In this document: piece by piece, positions 50,076-58,929 of the stretch
Layout: every line of letters begins with the position of its first letter
Position numbering within the stretch: the first letter of the stretch is position 1
Position numbers and translations under genes: made by a program
Assembly (NCBI GenBank): GCA_020635235.1
Contig: JACKAF010000003.1
Coordinates: forward strand, 310,001 to 374,000
Origin: Pseudobdellovibrionaceae bacterium
GTDB taxonomy: Bacteria > Bdellovibrionota > FAC87 > UBA2466 > JACKAF01
Reading direction: 5' to 3'
DNA: 64,000 nucleotides
Notes under the pieces: generated by a model
What the model was told of the DNA's origin: nothing
The model's database searches: none
The model's input: only the letters and a program-made list of their open reading frames with translations

Positions 50076-52103
50076 ATGAACGTCTGGCTTGGTTCTACGG
50101 GTGCCGCGCCGTTTGTGGGAGTTGGCGGCCTTCTCGTCGCGATCAGTATCTATGTGGGCATTTCGCGCCTGTCGGCAGGGACCGATGTGATGAAAGATAT
50201 CGCCGCGCAGATCCATGACGGGGCTATGGCGTTTCTGAAAAAAGAATACTCCTACTTGCTGGTCTTTATCGCGCTGGTTTTCTCCTTGCTCTTCTACTTC
50301 TTGAACCCGCAAACCGCGTACTCCTTTTTATTTGGAGCGGTTTGTTCCATGTTGGCCGGTTTCCTGGGAATGAAGGCCGCAACGAAAGCGAATGTGCGCA
50401 CGGCGCAAGCCGCGGTAGAACGCGGAACGGGGGCGGCCCTCGGGGTTGCCTTCGGAGGCGGCGCCGTGATGGGGATGGCGGTTGCGAGCCTGGGTGTTTT
50501 CGGAGTCGGGGTGCTCTACGGGATTTTCACCGGTGACGGGGATCTCACGAGCCTCTCCTATATTAACGGTTTTGCGATGGGCGCTAGCACAATCGCCTTG
50601 TTCGCTCGCGTCGGCGGCGGTATCTACACCAAGGCAGCGGATGTGGGTGCGGATTTGGTGGGTAAGGTCGAAGCGGGAATTCCGGAAGACGATCCGCGCA
50701 ACCCTGCTACGATTGCGGATAACGTGGGCGACAACGTCGGCGATACCGCGGGCATGGGTGCTGATATTTTTGAATCCTATGTCGGTAGCGTGATTGCCAC
50801 TATGGCGATCGGCGCCACATCGGCGGTTTACGCCGGATCTCGAATGGAAGCCGTGGCGCTTCCCTTGATCGTCATTATGATTGGTCTTGTTGCCTCAGTC
50901 CTTGGCATCATGGCGATGAAATTCTTGAAAGGGGTCTTGGATCCTGCTTCTGCACTTCGCTACGCTCCGATGATTTCGGCGCTGATCCTTTTTGCCGGCT
51001 CCTATGTGGCAGTCAAAGGCCTGGGCTTTCAGATTGGAACAGACGCCAACGCGCTTAGCCCCATGGGCCCTTTCTGGGCGATCTTGCTAGGCTCTGTCGT
51101 CGGTATCCTTATCGGAATGGTGACCGAATATTATACGGCGGGTAAGCCCGTTCACCGTATTGTGATTTCGTCCCGCACAGGCCCGGCGACCAATGCGATT
51201 ACGGGTATCGCGGTAGGTTTGGAATCGACCGCTATTCCGGTTTTGTTGATTTGCTTGGCGATGTTCCTCAGCTACCAGTGCGCCGATCTTTACGGCGTTG
51301 GTATCGCGGCAGTCGGCATGTTGGCCACGGTCGGTATCACAATGAGTGTGGATGCATACGGACCTATCGCAGACAACGCGGGTGGTATCAGTGAAATGTC
51401 GGGATTGGGTCCAGAGACCCGCAAGATCACCGACGGTCTAGATGCCATTGGAAACACAACAGCCGCGATGGGTAAAGGCTTTGCGATTGGAAGCGCGGCA
51501 CTCACCGCGCTTGCATTGTTCAGTGCTTACACTTCTGCAGTTGGCATTGAGACCATTAACCTTGTGGACACGCGTACGGTAATCGGCCTCTTCGTTGGTG
51601 GAGCGGTTCCGTTCCTAGTGGCGGCTCTTACAATGTCGAGTGTCGGCCGTGCCGCAAACGACATGGTGGAAGAAGTTCGTCGGCAGTTCCGAGAAATTTC
51701 GGGCTTGATGGAAGGCACAGCCAAACCCGATACCGGGCGTTGTGTCGCGATCAGTACCGCGGCCGCGCTCCGCGAGATGGTGCTTCCAGGTGTGATTGCC
51801 GTGTTGGCTCCGCTTTTGATGGGTTTCCTCTTGGGTGTTCAGGCACTCGGCGGGATGCTTGCCGGTGCGACTCTAACGGGCGTTTTGATGGCGCTTTTCA
51901 TGTCCAACGGCGGCGGCGCTTGGGACAATGCCAAGAAGTACATCGAAGGTGGTCTTGAAGGCGGCAAAGGTTCGCCGGCTCACAAAGCGGCGGTAACCGG
52001 TGATACCATCGGCGATCCGTTCAAAGACACCTCAGGGCCTGCGATGAACATTCTCATCAAGCTGATGAGCATCGTTTCGCTCGTGATTGCGCCCCTACTG
52101 TAG
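50076..52103 (+). CDS. hppA: Membrane-bound ion-pumping pyrophosphatase, K+-dependent type
   Basis: Couples PPi hydrolysis to H+ (or Na+) export; about 16 helices. Catalytic motifs: DVGADLVGKVEAGIPEDDPR and ADNVGDNVGDTAGMGADIFE, then the C-terminal acidic region GGAWDNAKKYIE with DTIGDPFKDTSGPAMN. The segment GNTTAAMGKGFAIGSAALTA has Ala where K+-independent enzymes have Lys, indicating the K+-stimulated class. 675 residues. The start at 50076 with AAGGAGAG is preferred to the open frame 19 codons upstream. Ion specificity cannot be decided by eye. Confidence 0.95.
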   Translation: MNVWLGSTGAAPFVGVGGLLVAISIYVGISRLSAGTDVMKDIAAQIHDGAMAFLKKEYSYLLVFIALVFSLLFYFLNPQTAYSFLFGAVCSMLAGFLGMKAATKANVRTAQAAVERGTGAALGVAFGGGAVMGMAVASLGVFGVGVLYGIFTGDGDLTSLSYINGFAMGASTIALFARVGGGIYTKAADVGADLVGKVEAGIPEDDPRNPATIADNVGDNVGDTAGMGADIFESYVGSVIATMAIGATSAVYAGSRMEAVALPLIVIMIGLVASVLGIMAMKFLKGVLDPASALRYAPMISALILFAGSYVAVKGLGFQIGTDANALSPMGPFWAILLGSVVGILIGMVTEYYTAGKPVHRIVISSRTGPATNAITGIAVGLESTAIPVLLICLAMFLSYQCADLYGVGIAAVGMLATVGITMSVDAYGPIADNAGGISEMSGLGPETRKITDGLDAIGNTTAAMGKGFAIGSAALTALALFSAYTSAVGIETINLVDTRTVIGLFVGGAVPFLVAALTMSSVGRAANDMVEEVRRQFREISGLMEGTAKPDTGRCVAISTAAALREMVLPGVIAVLAPLLMGFLLGVQALGGMLAGATLTGVLMALFMSNGGGAWDNAKKYIEGGLEGGKGSPAHKAAVTGDTIGDPFKDTSGPAMNILIKLMSIVSLVIAPLL

Positions 52104-52577
52104 GGCGCGGTGAATAGCGGCAATAATTGATTGGAGTTCACGATCGTCCGGGGAGTACTCCAGGGCTTTCTTGAACTCCTTCAGTGCCCTCAGATAGAGG
52201 CGCTTGGCGAGGTAGATGCGGCCTAAGTTCATGTGCGGGTAGTGGCGCGGTTCGTAGCGCGTCGCCTTGGCTGCTTTTTCAAGCCAAGGAATAGCCTCAT
52301 CCATTCGATTTAAGTTCATCAAGTACGAGCCGATGTCGTTGTAGGGATTGCCGAATTCGGGATCCAATTGGATGGCGCGCTTGCAGAGATAAATGGCGAA
52401 CTGGGTGTTACCCAGGTGGTGCTCCATCCAGCCCCAGTAGGTGAGGGCGTCGGCAGATTCAACGGCCTTTGCCGCCGACTTGAAGTGGTCGCGCGCTTCT
52501 CGGAAGCGGCCACACTCCGCAGCCCCCATTCCCTTGTCGAGGAGCTTCCCCGCTCGCCTTTGCGTAAACTCATCCAT
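52095..52577 (-). CDS. Tetratricopeptide repeat protein
   Basis: 160 residues with about three and a half TPR units (ALTYWGWMEHHLGNTQFAIY, AIQLDPEFGNPYNDIGSYLM, IPWLEKAAKATRYEPRHYP and LRALKEFKKALEYSPDD). No signal peptide. A soluble adaptor, partner unknown. Its 3' end overlaps the end of hppA by 9 nt (convergent). Confidence 0.85.
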   Translation of the reverse strand: MDEFTQRRAGKLLDKGMGAAECGRFREARDHFKSAAKAVESADALTYWGWMEHHLGNTQFAIYLCKRAIQLDPEFGNPYNDIGSYLMNLNRMDEAIPWLEKAAKATRYEPRHYPHMNLGRIYLAKRLYLRALKEFKKALEYSPDDRELQSIIAAIHRALQ

Positions 52578-52645
52578 CCGGCCCGATTTTCGCTTCAGAA
52601 GTCGTAATCCGCAAGGTGTTATAATGGACTTAAAGGGGAGTTGTT

Positions 52646-52948
52646 ATGGGATCGCCAACGAACTTTCAGGAATTCTGGCCTTTTTATCTCTCCGAGCATT
52701 CGAGACCCGCGACGCGCTTTTTTCATTTTGTGGGAACTACTTTTGGTTTGTTGTGTTTGGCGATGGCGCTGGTCGCGAGAGACCCGGCCTGGCTCCCCGT
52801 CGGCCTGGTGGGCAGCTACGGGCTTGCTTGGTTTTCCCATTTCTTTATCGAAAAAAATAGGCCCGCTACCTTCAAGTACCCCGTCTGGTCCTTTCTCGCG
52901 GACTTCAAGATGTACGGGCAAATGTGGCGCGGACGTCTCTGGCGCTAG
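52646..52948 (+). CDS. Mpo1-like (DUF962) membrane protein
   Basis: 100 residues. Signature features of the family: EFWPFYLSEHSRPATRFFHF at the N-terminus (with the H-x-x-x-x-R-x-x-H-x pattern) and IEKNRPATFKYPVWSFLADF near the end. Two or three membrane helices. The yeast homologue Mpo1 is a dioxygenase that removes a carbon from 2-hydroxy fatty acids using iron bound by conserved His; a similar role here is inferred. Overlaps the eno stop by 4 nt. Confidence 0.8.
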   Translation: MGSPTNFQEFWPFYLSEHSRPATRFFHFVGTTFGLLCLAMALVARDPAWLPVGLVGSYGLAWFSHFFIEKNRPATFKYPVWSFLADFKMYGQMWRGRLWR

Positions 52949-54240
52949 AAATGCTTCGCAAGCGGCAGGGGAGTCCCTTGTGCCGCTGACCACTCCTCGA
53001 TGCGAAGCAACTCATTGTACTTCGCGGTGCGCTCCGCACGAGACAAAGAACCTGTTTTGATCTGACCGCAGCCACTGCCCACAGCCAGATGGGCGATCGT
53101 AGTGTCTTCCGTTTCGCCCGACCGGTGAGAGACCACACAGGCGTACTTATGGGCGCGCGCGAGTGCCATGGTCTCGATGGTTTCAGCAAGTGTTCCGATC
53201 TGGTTTACTTTGATCAAAATGGCATTCGCCACCTTGTCATCAATTCCTAACTGCAGAAATTCTTTGTTCGTCACAAAGAGGTCGTCTCCCACAAGTTGAA
53301 CCTTTTTTCCGAAACGTTCTGTGAGTACGGCCCAGCCCTTCCAGTCGGCTTCTTCAAGACCATCTTCTATGCTGACAATGTTGAATTTATCGAGGATAGA
53401 ACCGTAAAAGTCCATAAGCGTATCTTTGCTGATAGGCCGCTTGCCCTCAAAAGAAAACTCGTATGTTTGGTTAGCCGACTGGTAGAAAGAACTCGCTGCT
53501 ACATCCAGCGCGAGAGAAACCTGACTACCCAGCTTGTAACCAGCGCCTTCTATGGCTTCGCACAAGAACTCCAGCGCCATGGTGTCGGACTTCAGATCGG
53601 GAGCAAAGCCGCCCTCGTCTCCCACCGCAACGGAATAGCCTTTCTTGTTCAGACGGTCTTTCAGGGTGTGAAAAACTTCGCATCCGGCACGCAGGGCCTC
53701 CTTAAAACTTTCGAAACCATGAGGAACGATCATGAACTCCTGGATGTCGAGGCTGTTGTTGGCATGCTCCCCCCCATTCATCACGTTCATTAGTGGAATA
53801 GGTAGGCACATGTTTTTCTGGGAGACGCCCATTTCTTCGCCGAGGGTCAGAAAAAGAGGCCGTTTTTGAGAGTGGGCCACAGCCTGGGCGTATGCCAATG
53901 AGACGCCCAGTAGCGCGTTGGCGCCCAACTTGGATTTCTGTTTGGTGCCGTCCAGTTCGAGCATCGCAAAATCGAGCGAGCTGAGTTCTCCAAAGTGCTT
54001 CCCGCATAGCGCTTTGCTGAGCGTGCTATTAACGTGCGCAACCGCCTTTAGCACGCCTTTGCCGTTGTAGCGCTTAGGGTCTCCGTCACGCAGTTCCAAA
54101 GCTTCATTCTGTCCCTTGGAGGCACCCGAGGGCACAATGGCGCGGCCCGTGGATCCGTCACTGAGGAAGACTTCCACCTCTACGGTAGGGTTGCCTCGGG
54201 AATCCAAAACTTCGCGCGCGTGAATCTTTGAAATTGTCAT
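52945..54240 (-). CDS. eno: Enolase
   Basis: Converts 2-phosphoglycerate to phosphoenolpyruvate. ISKIHAREVLDSRGNPTVEV at the start, GANALLGVSLAYA, NGGEHANNSLDIQEFMIVP, the catalytic EDGLEEADWKGW and the closing SHRSGETEDTTIAHLAVG are all intact. 431 residues. The frame continues upstream by 29 codons, but the ATG at 54240 with GGAGGC ahead is the real start. Confidence 0.97.
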   Translation of the reverse strand: MTISKIHAREVLDSRGNPTVEVEVFLSDGSTGRAIVPSGASKGQNEALELRDGDPKRYNGKGVLKAVAHVNSTLSKALCGKHFGELSSLDFAMLELDGTKQKSKLGANALLGVSLAYAQAVAHSQKRPLFLTLGEEMGVSQKNMCLPIPLMNVMNGGEHANNSLDIQEFMIVPHGFESFKEALRAGCEVFHTLKDRLNKKGYSVAVGDEGGFAPDLKSDTMALEFLCEAIEGAGYKLGSQVSLALDVAASSFYQSANQTYEFSFEGKRPISKDTLMDFYGSILDKFNIVSIEDGLEEADWKGWAVLTERFGKKVQLVGDDLFVTNKEFLQLGIDDKVANAILIKVNQIGTLAETIETMALARAHKYACVVSHRSGETEDTTIAHLAVGSGCGQIKTGSLSRAERTAKYNELLRIEEWSAAQGTPLPLAKHF

Positions 54241-54311
54241 AAGTGTGCCTCCGCAGATTTCATACCCGGCGGGGAGTCGGAAGGCAAACCAGGCGTGACA
54301 GGCCCGCGGAG

Positions 54312-54345
54312 CAAAAAAAAAGGCCACCCCTATTTGGGGCGGCCT
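54312..54345 (-). terminator. Rho-independent terminator of dnaK
   Basis: Minus-strand RNA: AGGCCGCCCC pairs with GGGGUGGCCU (10 bp, one G-U) around an AAAUA loop and is followed by nine U. It lies 24 nt after the dnaK stop and just before the eno start. Strong, canonical. Confidence 0.85.
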
Positions 54346-54368
54346 AATTTATTTAGCCAAATGCCTAA

Positions 54369-56247
54369 TTACTTTTCTTCGGTGAATTCGGCGTCGATAG
54401 GCTCGTCGTCCTTTTTCTCACCGCCAGCGTGGCTCTCACCACCCGGTTGCCCTGAGGCCTCCGGAGCTCCCTGAGACGCTTTATACATCTCTTCGGCAAG
54501 CTTGTGCGAGGCGGCTGTTAGCTTATCTTGAGCCGCCTTCATTTTGTCGGCGTCTTCGGCCTGGAGGGCGCTCTTGGCCTCAGCCAGAGTGCTTTCAATC
54601 TCGCTCTTAGTGGCGGCGGCAAGTTTGTCGCCGTTTTCCTTGAGGAGCTTCTCTGTGCCATACACCATATTGTCCAAACTATTCTTCAGAGTGACGCGTT
54701 CCTTTTTCTTCTTGTCCTCATCCGAGTGTTTGCTGGCGTCATCCACCATGCGTTTGATTTCGTCTTCGGAGATGCCGCTGCTGGCCGTTATCTTGATGCT
54801 CTGTTCTTTACCCGTGGCCATGTCTTTGGCACCTACGTGCACGATACCGTTTGCATCGATGTCGAAGGTGACTTCCACCTGCGGGACGCCTCGAGGGGCC
54901 GGCGGCAGTCCGGTCAACTGGAAGCGCGCCAGCGTACGGTTGCCCGAAGCCATCTCGCGTTCACCCTGCAGCACATGAATTTCTACCGTCGACTGATTGT
55001 CCTCCGCAGTGGAGAAAATTTGACTCTTCTTCGAAGGGATAGTCGTGTTGCGATCAATAAGTTTGGTGAAGACCCCACCGAGTGTCTCAATCCCGAGGGA
55101 AAGAGGGGTGACATCCAGGAGGAGGACGTCTTTAACGTCGCCCGCGAGCACCCCGCCCTGAATCGCCGCGCCCATCGCGACTACTTCGTCCGGGTTTACA
55201 CTCTTGTTGGAGCTCTTTTCCCGAAAAATTCTTTTCTGTTGAATCTTCCGGGATGCAGGTCGAACCACCCACAGAACGACTTCGTCGATCTCGCGGGTTA
55301 GAGGCCCGTCATTACAACTTTCTTACAGGGGGTCATCGCCCGTTCAATCAAGTCATCAACAACAAGCTGTTCGAATTTGCTGCGGCTAAGCGATCTGCAT
55401 GTGCTTCGGGCCGCTGGCGTCATGCGTGATGAAGGCAAGTTGATGTCTGCTCTCAAGCGAAGTGGAAAGTTCAATCTTGCGCTTTTTTCGCCGCTTCTTT
55501 GAGCCGCTTGCAGGCCATGGCGTCATTGGCGAATCAATACCTGATCATGCCCAAGCTCCCGCAACTAGCAATCAAATGTGGGTGGTCGAAGTCGTCGCCG
55601 CCGAGATGTGTCACCGTTGGTGGATTTTAAGCTTCCCTACATTGTCGCCGACTTCCAAGAATCGAGATATCAAGTACCACCACCAAAGAGTCATAGACGG
55701 CGATTTTTTCGTCTTTTTCTTATCAAGGCCGTACGCCAAAGCGGCTGCCGTGGGTTCGTTAATGATGCGCCCCAGACCCGCGATGCAGCCGGCATCATGG
55801 TGGCCTGGCGGGCATCGTTAAAATACGCTGGCACCGTGATGACGGCCTCTTTTTTACCCTGGCCCAAGTAATCTTTACGCACTTCTTAGCTTTTGCCGGA
55901 AACCTCGCGGAAATTTCGGGCCAGGCTCACTACTTTGCCGTCGACCTCAATGGCGGCGTCCCGTTGAGGCCTTAACGACCTGCGGGGACCGTTTTGGTTT
56001 CCGAACCGATCTCATCGAACTTCCGTCCGATGAACCGTCTTACCGAATAGAGGGTGTTGTGGGGGTTGGTGACCGACTGCCGTTTGGCTACCTGGCCGAC
56101 CAGTCTTTCGCCTTCCTTTGTGAAAGCCACCACTGAGGGAGTCGTCCGGCCCCCCTCCTCGTTGGCTATCACCTTGGCGTCGCCACCTTCCATGATAGAT
56201 AAGCATGAATTCGTGGTTCCCAAGTCAATTCCAATTATCTTAGCCAT
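54369..56247 (-). pseudogene. dnaK: dnaK (Hsp70 chaperone), disrupted by many small indels
   Basis: N-terminal part intact from 56247: AKIIGIDLGTTNSCLSIMEG to about residue 92 (stop at 55972). C-terminal part intact from about 55230 to 54369: SVNPDEVVAMGAAIQGGV, the whole substrate domain and the EFTEEK end. Between these, about 740 nt clearly derive from dnaK (KKEAVITVPAYFNDA, IINEPTAAALAYGLDKK, TNGDTHLGGDDFD) but jump frame at least eight times, and the stretch is about 40 nt short overall. Substitutions are few, so the damage is recent or artificial. Canonical position, heat-shock promoter and terminator are all intact. Confidence 0.85.
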
Positions 56248-56269
56248 CCTAATCCTCCGCTAAACTCAC

Positions 56270-56288
56270 TTGCGCCGGTATGGCGCAA
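56270..56288 (-). promoter_or_regulatory. Hairpin in the dnaK leader
   Basis: Perfect 7-bp stem (TTGCGCC/GGCGCAA) with a 5-nt loop, 23-41 nt upstream of the dnaK start and just ahead of the Shine-Dalgarno region (GGAGGA). Might affect translation, for example temperature-dependently; this is untested. It is not a CIRCE element. Confidence 0.4.
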
Positions 56289-56360
56289 TTTTCAATAAAA
56301 TCAAAACCTTACTTAAAGAGCCTTTTTCCCACCGGCCCTTCTAGCTTCTTTCAGACTGCA

Positions 56361-56388
56361 ATATGGGGCCGAAATGGGGGAAGTCAAC
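56361..56388 (-). promoter_or_regulatory. Sigma-32-like promoter of dnaK
   Basis: Minus-strand -35 GTTGACT (56388-56382), 13-nt spacer, -10 CCCCATAT (56368-56361). The -10 matches the heat-shock consensus CCCCATNT fully; the -35 keeps the TTGA core of CTTGAAA. About 115 nt before dnaK. Confidence 0.6.
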
Positions 56389-56448
56389 TCATCCCTTGCA
56401 GAAGCGATTGAAAAAAGAGGCAGAATATGTAAGATCGCGCACTGTCTT

Positions 56449-56742
56449 ATGCCGATTTACGAGTACCGGTGCGAGGGCTGCGCCAAGGAAATTGAGGTGG
56501 TTCAGAAGTTTTCCGATCCACCACTTGATAAGTGCCCGGACTGCGGGGGAGAGCTGACCAAACTAATCTCTAGGTCCAGCTTTCACCTGAAGGGCAGTGG
56601 TTGGTATGTGACGGACTATAAGAAGGGTACAAGCGCCTCAACGGGGTCGAAGGAAGCGGCGCCAGCGAAAACGCCTGAGGCGTCTTCGCCAGCGAAGGAA
56701 ACCAGCACTGCGTCCAAAGGGGAGAAGAAAAAAGACAGTTAA
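56449..56742 (+). CDS. FmdB-family zinc ribbon protein
   Basis: 97 residues. MPIYEYRCEGCAKEIEVVQK and DKCPDCGGELTKLIS form the zinc ribbon with two CxxC pairs. The C-terminal 45 residues are Ala/Ser/Lys-rich and disordered. Small regulators of this family occur widely; function not established. Placed between dnaK and groES. The frame opens earlier (56374), overlapping the dnaK promoter, but the ATG at 56449 fits the family. Confidence 0.85.
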   Translation: MPIYEYRCEGCAKEIEVVQKFSDPPLDKCPDCGGELTKLISRSSFHLKGSGWYVTDYKKGTSASTGSKEAAPAKTPEASSPAKETSTASKGEKKKDS

Positions 56743-56757
56743 AGCCCTCCAAGGTAC

Positions 56758-56785
56758 ATTGACTTTTTTTTCATACTCCCTAAAT
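56758..56785 (+). promoter_or_regulatory. Sigma-32-like promoter of groES-groEL
   Basis: -35 ATTGACT (56758-56764), 13-nt spacer, -10 CCCTAAAT (56778-56785), about 77 nt before groES. The spacing and the TTGACT core are the same as in the dnaK promoter; the -10 is a weaker match to CCCCATNT. Confidence 0.5.
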
Positions 56786-56820
56786 TACCCCCCAACAGGC
56801 AGTTTTTGTTGATGGTAGCT

Positions 56821-56841
56821 TTGTAAGTTTAATAATTACAA
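56821..56841. promoter_or_regulatory. Inverted repeat before groES
   Basis: TTGTAA-N9-TTACAA, 21-41 nt upstream of the groES start. Spacing is like that of CIRCE (9-bp arms, N9) but arms differ and are only 6 bp; a repressor site is possible. Confidence 0.3.
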
Positions 56842-56861
56842 GCTCTTAAGGAGGAGAAGTC

Positions 56862-57148
56862 ATGAAAATTCGTCCTTTGCATGATCGGTTGATCGTGAAA
56901 AGACTCGAGGAAGAGGAACGCACCAAAGGCGGCATCATCATTCCGGATAACGCAAAAGAAAAACCCCAGCAGGGTGAAGTGATTGCTGTCGGCAGCGGTA
57001 AAGTGCTAGATGATGGCAAGCGCAATCCCCTTGAAGTCAAGAAGGGCGACAAAGTGCTCTTCGGGAAGTATTCCGGTCTGAGATCAAGATTGATGGCGAA
57101 TACTTAATGATGCGCGAGGAAGACATCCTCGGCGTAGTAGAAAGCTAG
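56862..57148 (+). CDS. groES: Co-chaperonin GroES with a one-base frameshift
   Basis: Lid of the GroEL cage. Opens with MKIRPLHDRLIVKRLEEEER, the mobile-loop region GGIIIPDNAKEKPQ follows, then GDKVLFGKYSG. After the codon ending at 57077 one base is missing: in the given sequence the frame ends at 57107 in a wrong tail, whereas adding one base restores EIKIDGEYLMMREEDILGVV to the TAG at 57146-57148. Typical 96-residue length when repaired. No slippery heptamer, so programmed shifting is unlikely. AGGAGG precedes the ATG. Confidence 0.92.
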
Positions 57149-57171
57149 AAAGTTTTAAGGAGGAATGAACA

Positions 57172-58805
57172 ATGTCTGCCAAAGAATTACGTTTTAATGA
57201 GGATGCCCGGGCGGCGATTCTCAAGGGTGTGAACATTCTCGCGGATGCGGTGAAAGTGACCCTTGGACCCCGTGGGCGCAACGTCGTTATCGAGAAATCC
57301 TTCGGCGCTCCCAACGTCACCAAGGACGGTGTCACGGTTGCGAAGGAAATCGAAATCGAAAACAAGTTTGAGAATATGGGCGCTCAGATGGTGAAGGAAG
57401 TCGCTAGCAAGACCAGCGACGATGCGGGTGACGGTACCACCACAGCGACGGTTTTGGCGCAGGCCATGTTCCGTGAAGGTGTGAAGCTGGTGACCACGGG
57501 TCAAAACCCCATGGAAATCAAGCGCGGTGTGGATCAGGCGGTAGAAACCCTGGTCGCCGAACTCAAGAAGATGAGCACCCCGGTTAAGGATGAGAAGGAA
57601 ATCGCCCAGGTCGGCGCTATTTCCGCTAACAACGATCCCACCATCGGAAAGCTTATTGCTGAAGCGATGGGCAAGGTTGGTAAAGAAGGCGTGATTACGG
57701 TTGAAGAATCCAAGACCGCTGAAACCACCCTGGAAGTCGTGGAAGGGATGCAGTTTGATCGCGGCTACCTTTCTCCTTACTTCGTGACCAATCCGGAAGC
57801 GATGGAAGCCCAGTTGGATGACGCGTTCATTCTCATCAACGAGAAGAAGGTCTCCAATATGAAGGATCTTCTTCCGTTGCTGGAAAAGGTTGTCCAAGCT
57901 GGACGCCCTTTGGTTATCATCGCCGAAGATGTTGAAGGTGAAGCGCTAGCGACCCTCGTGGTCAACAAGCTGCGTGGCACCGTTCAGGTCGCGGCTGTTA
58001 AGGCCCCTGGATTTGGTGATCGCCGTAAGGAAATGCTTCAGGACATCGCGACTCTGACGGGTGGCCAGGTGATATCTGAAGATCTCGGTCACAAGCTTGA
58101 AAATGCGACCCTCAATTCCTTGGGCCGTGCCAAGAAAATCACGATCGATAAGGATAACACCACGATCGTTGATGGCATGGGCGACAAGAAGGAAATCGAA
58201 GGCCGTGTGGCTCAGATTCGTCGTCAAATCGACGAAACGTCTTCCGACTATGATCGTGAGAAGCTGCAAGAACGTCTGGCGAAACTCGTCGGCGGTGTGG
58301 CGGTGATCAATGTCGGTGCCGCGACCGAAATCGAAATGAAAGAGAAGAAAGCCCGCGTGGAAGATGCGTTGCATGCGACCCGCGCAGCGGTGGAGGAAGG
58401 TATCGTGGCCGGCGGTGGTACCGCTCTGGTCCGCGCTTCTAAAGCTCTGGACAAGTGAAACTGGAAGGCGAACAGCTTGCCGGTCTCAACCTGGTCCGTC
58501 GGGCGATTGAAGAGCCGCTTCGTCAAATCTCTGTCAACGCCGGTTACGAAGGCTCCATCGTTGTGGACAAGGTTCACAACGCTGAAAAAGCTAACTTCGG
58601 CTTCAACGCGCTGGCTGAACGCTACGAGGATCTCGTGGCTGCGGGCGTGATTGACCCGACCAAGGTAACCCGTTGCGCGCTTCAGAACGCGGCCAGCATT
58701 GCTTCGTTGATGCTGACCACCGAAGCGCTCATCACCGAGAAGCCTCGGGAAGAATCCGCTGCTCCGGCTGGCGGAATGCCCGGTGGCATGCCCGGCATGA
58801 TGTAA
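57172..58805 (+). CDS. groEL: Chaperonin GroEL with a one-base frameshift
   Basis: ATP-driven folding chamber. Apical, intermediate and equatorial parts are all normal: KVTLGPRGRNVVIEKSFGAP, DGTTTATVLAQA, IKAPGFGDRRK-like segment and the GGG-x-A-L signature (AGGGTALVRASKALD). At about 58453-58455 one base is missing (AAGTGA should read on as x-GTG-AAA), giving a stop at 58456; the last 115 residues continue in the next frame (KLEGEQLAGLNLVRRAIEEP) to the GGMPGGMPGMM end at 58805. When repaired, 544 residues. AAGGAGG lies ahead. Confidence 0.94.
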
Positions 58806-58873
58806 GCCAGAACCGTGGTTCTTTTAAGAAGCCCACGCAGCAGCCACGTATAGGCTTTTTATTTTACTGTGTT

Positions 58874-58902
58874 TTGACATCCGCCTGATTCGGCGGTAAA
58901 AC
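58874..58902 (+). promoter_or_regulatory. Promoter of the Fe-type ABC operon with palindrome in the spacer
   Basis: -35 TTGACA (58874-58879), 17-nt spacer, -10 TAAAAC (58897-58902). The spacer contains CCGCC-TGATTC-GGCGG (58881-58896), a perfect 5-bp inverted repeat filling it. This is not a Fur-type site (AT-rich). It could be an operator for another repressor, or the remains of a terminator. Confidence 0.55.
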
Positions 58903-58929
58903 CCTAAGTCAGATTTACTAAGGGGAAAA

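Noticed and set aside
49869..50312. Minus-strand frame of 147 codons across the hppA start region
   Set aside because: Overlaps hppA coding sequence on the other strand; composition does not resemble a protein and it lies in the promoter region.
52945..53189. Extra frames inside eno
   Set aside because: Shadows of a conserved gene.
54528..55301. Plus-strand frame of 257 codons across dnaK
   Set aside because: Antisense to the intact C-terminal half of DnaK.
57187..57897. Minus-strand frame of 236 codons inside groEL
   Set aside because: Shadow frame caused by codon bias in groEL; no homology, no start signal.
57070..58460. Programmed ribosomal frameshift in groES or groEL
   Set aside because: Neither site has a slippery heptamer, a following pseudoknot or a known precedent; a single missing base explains both.
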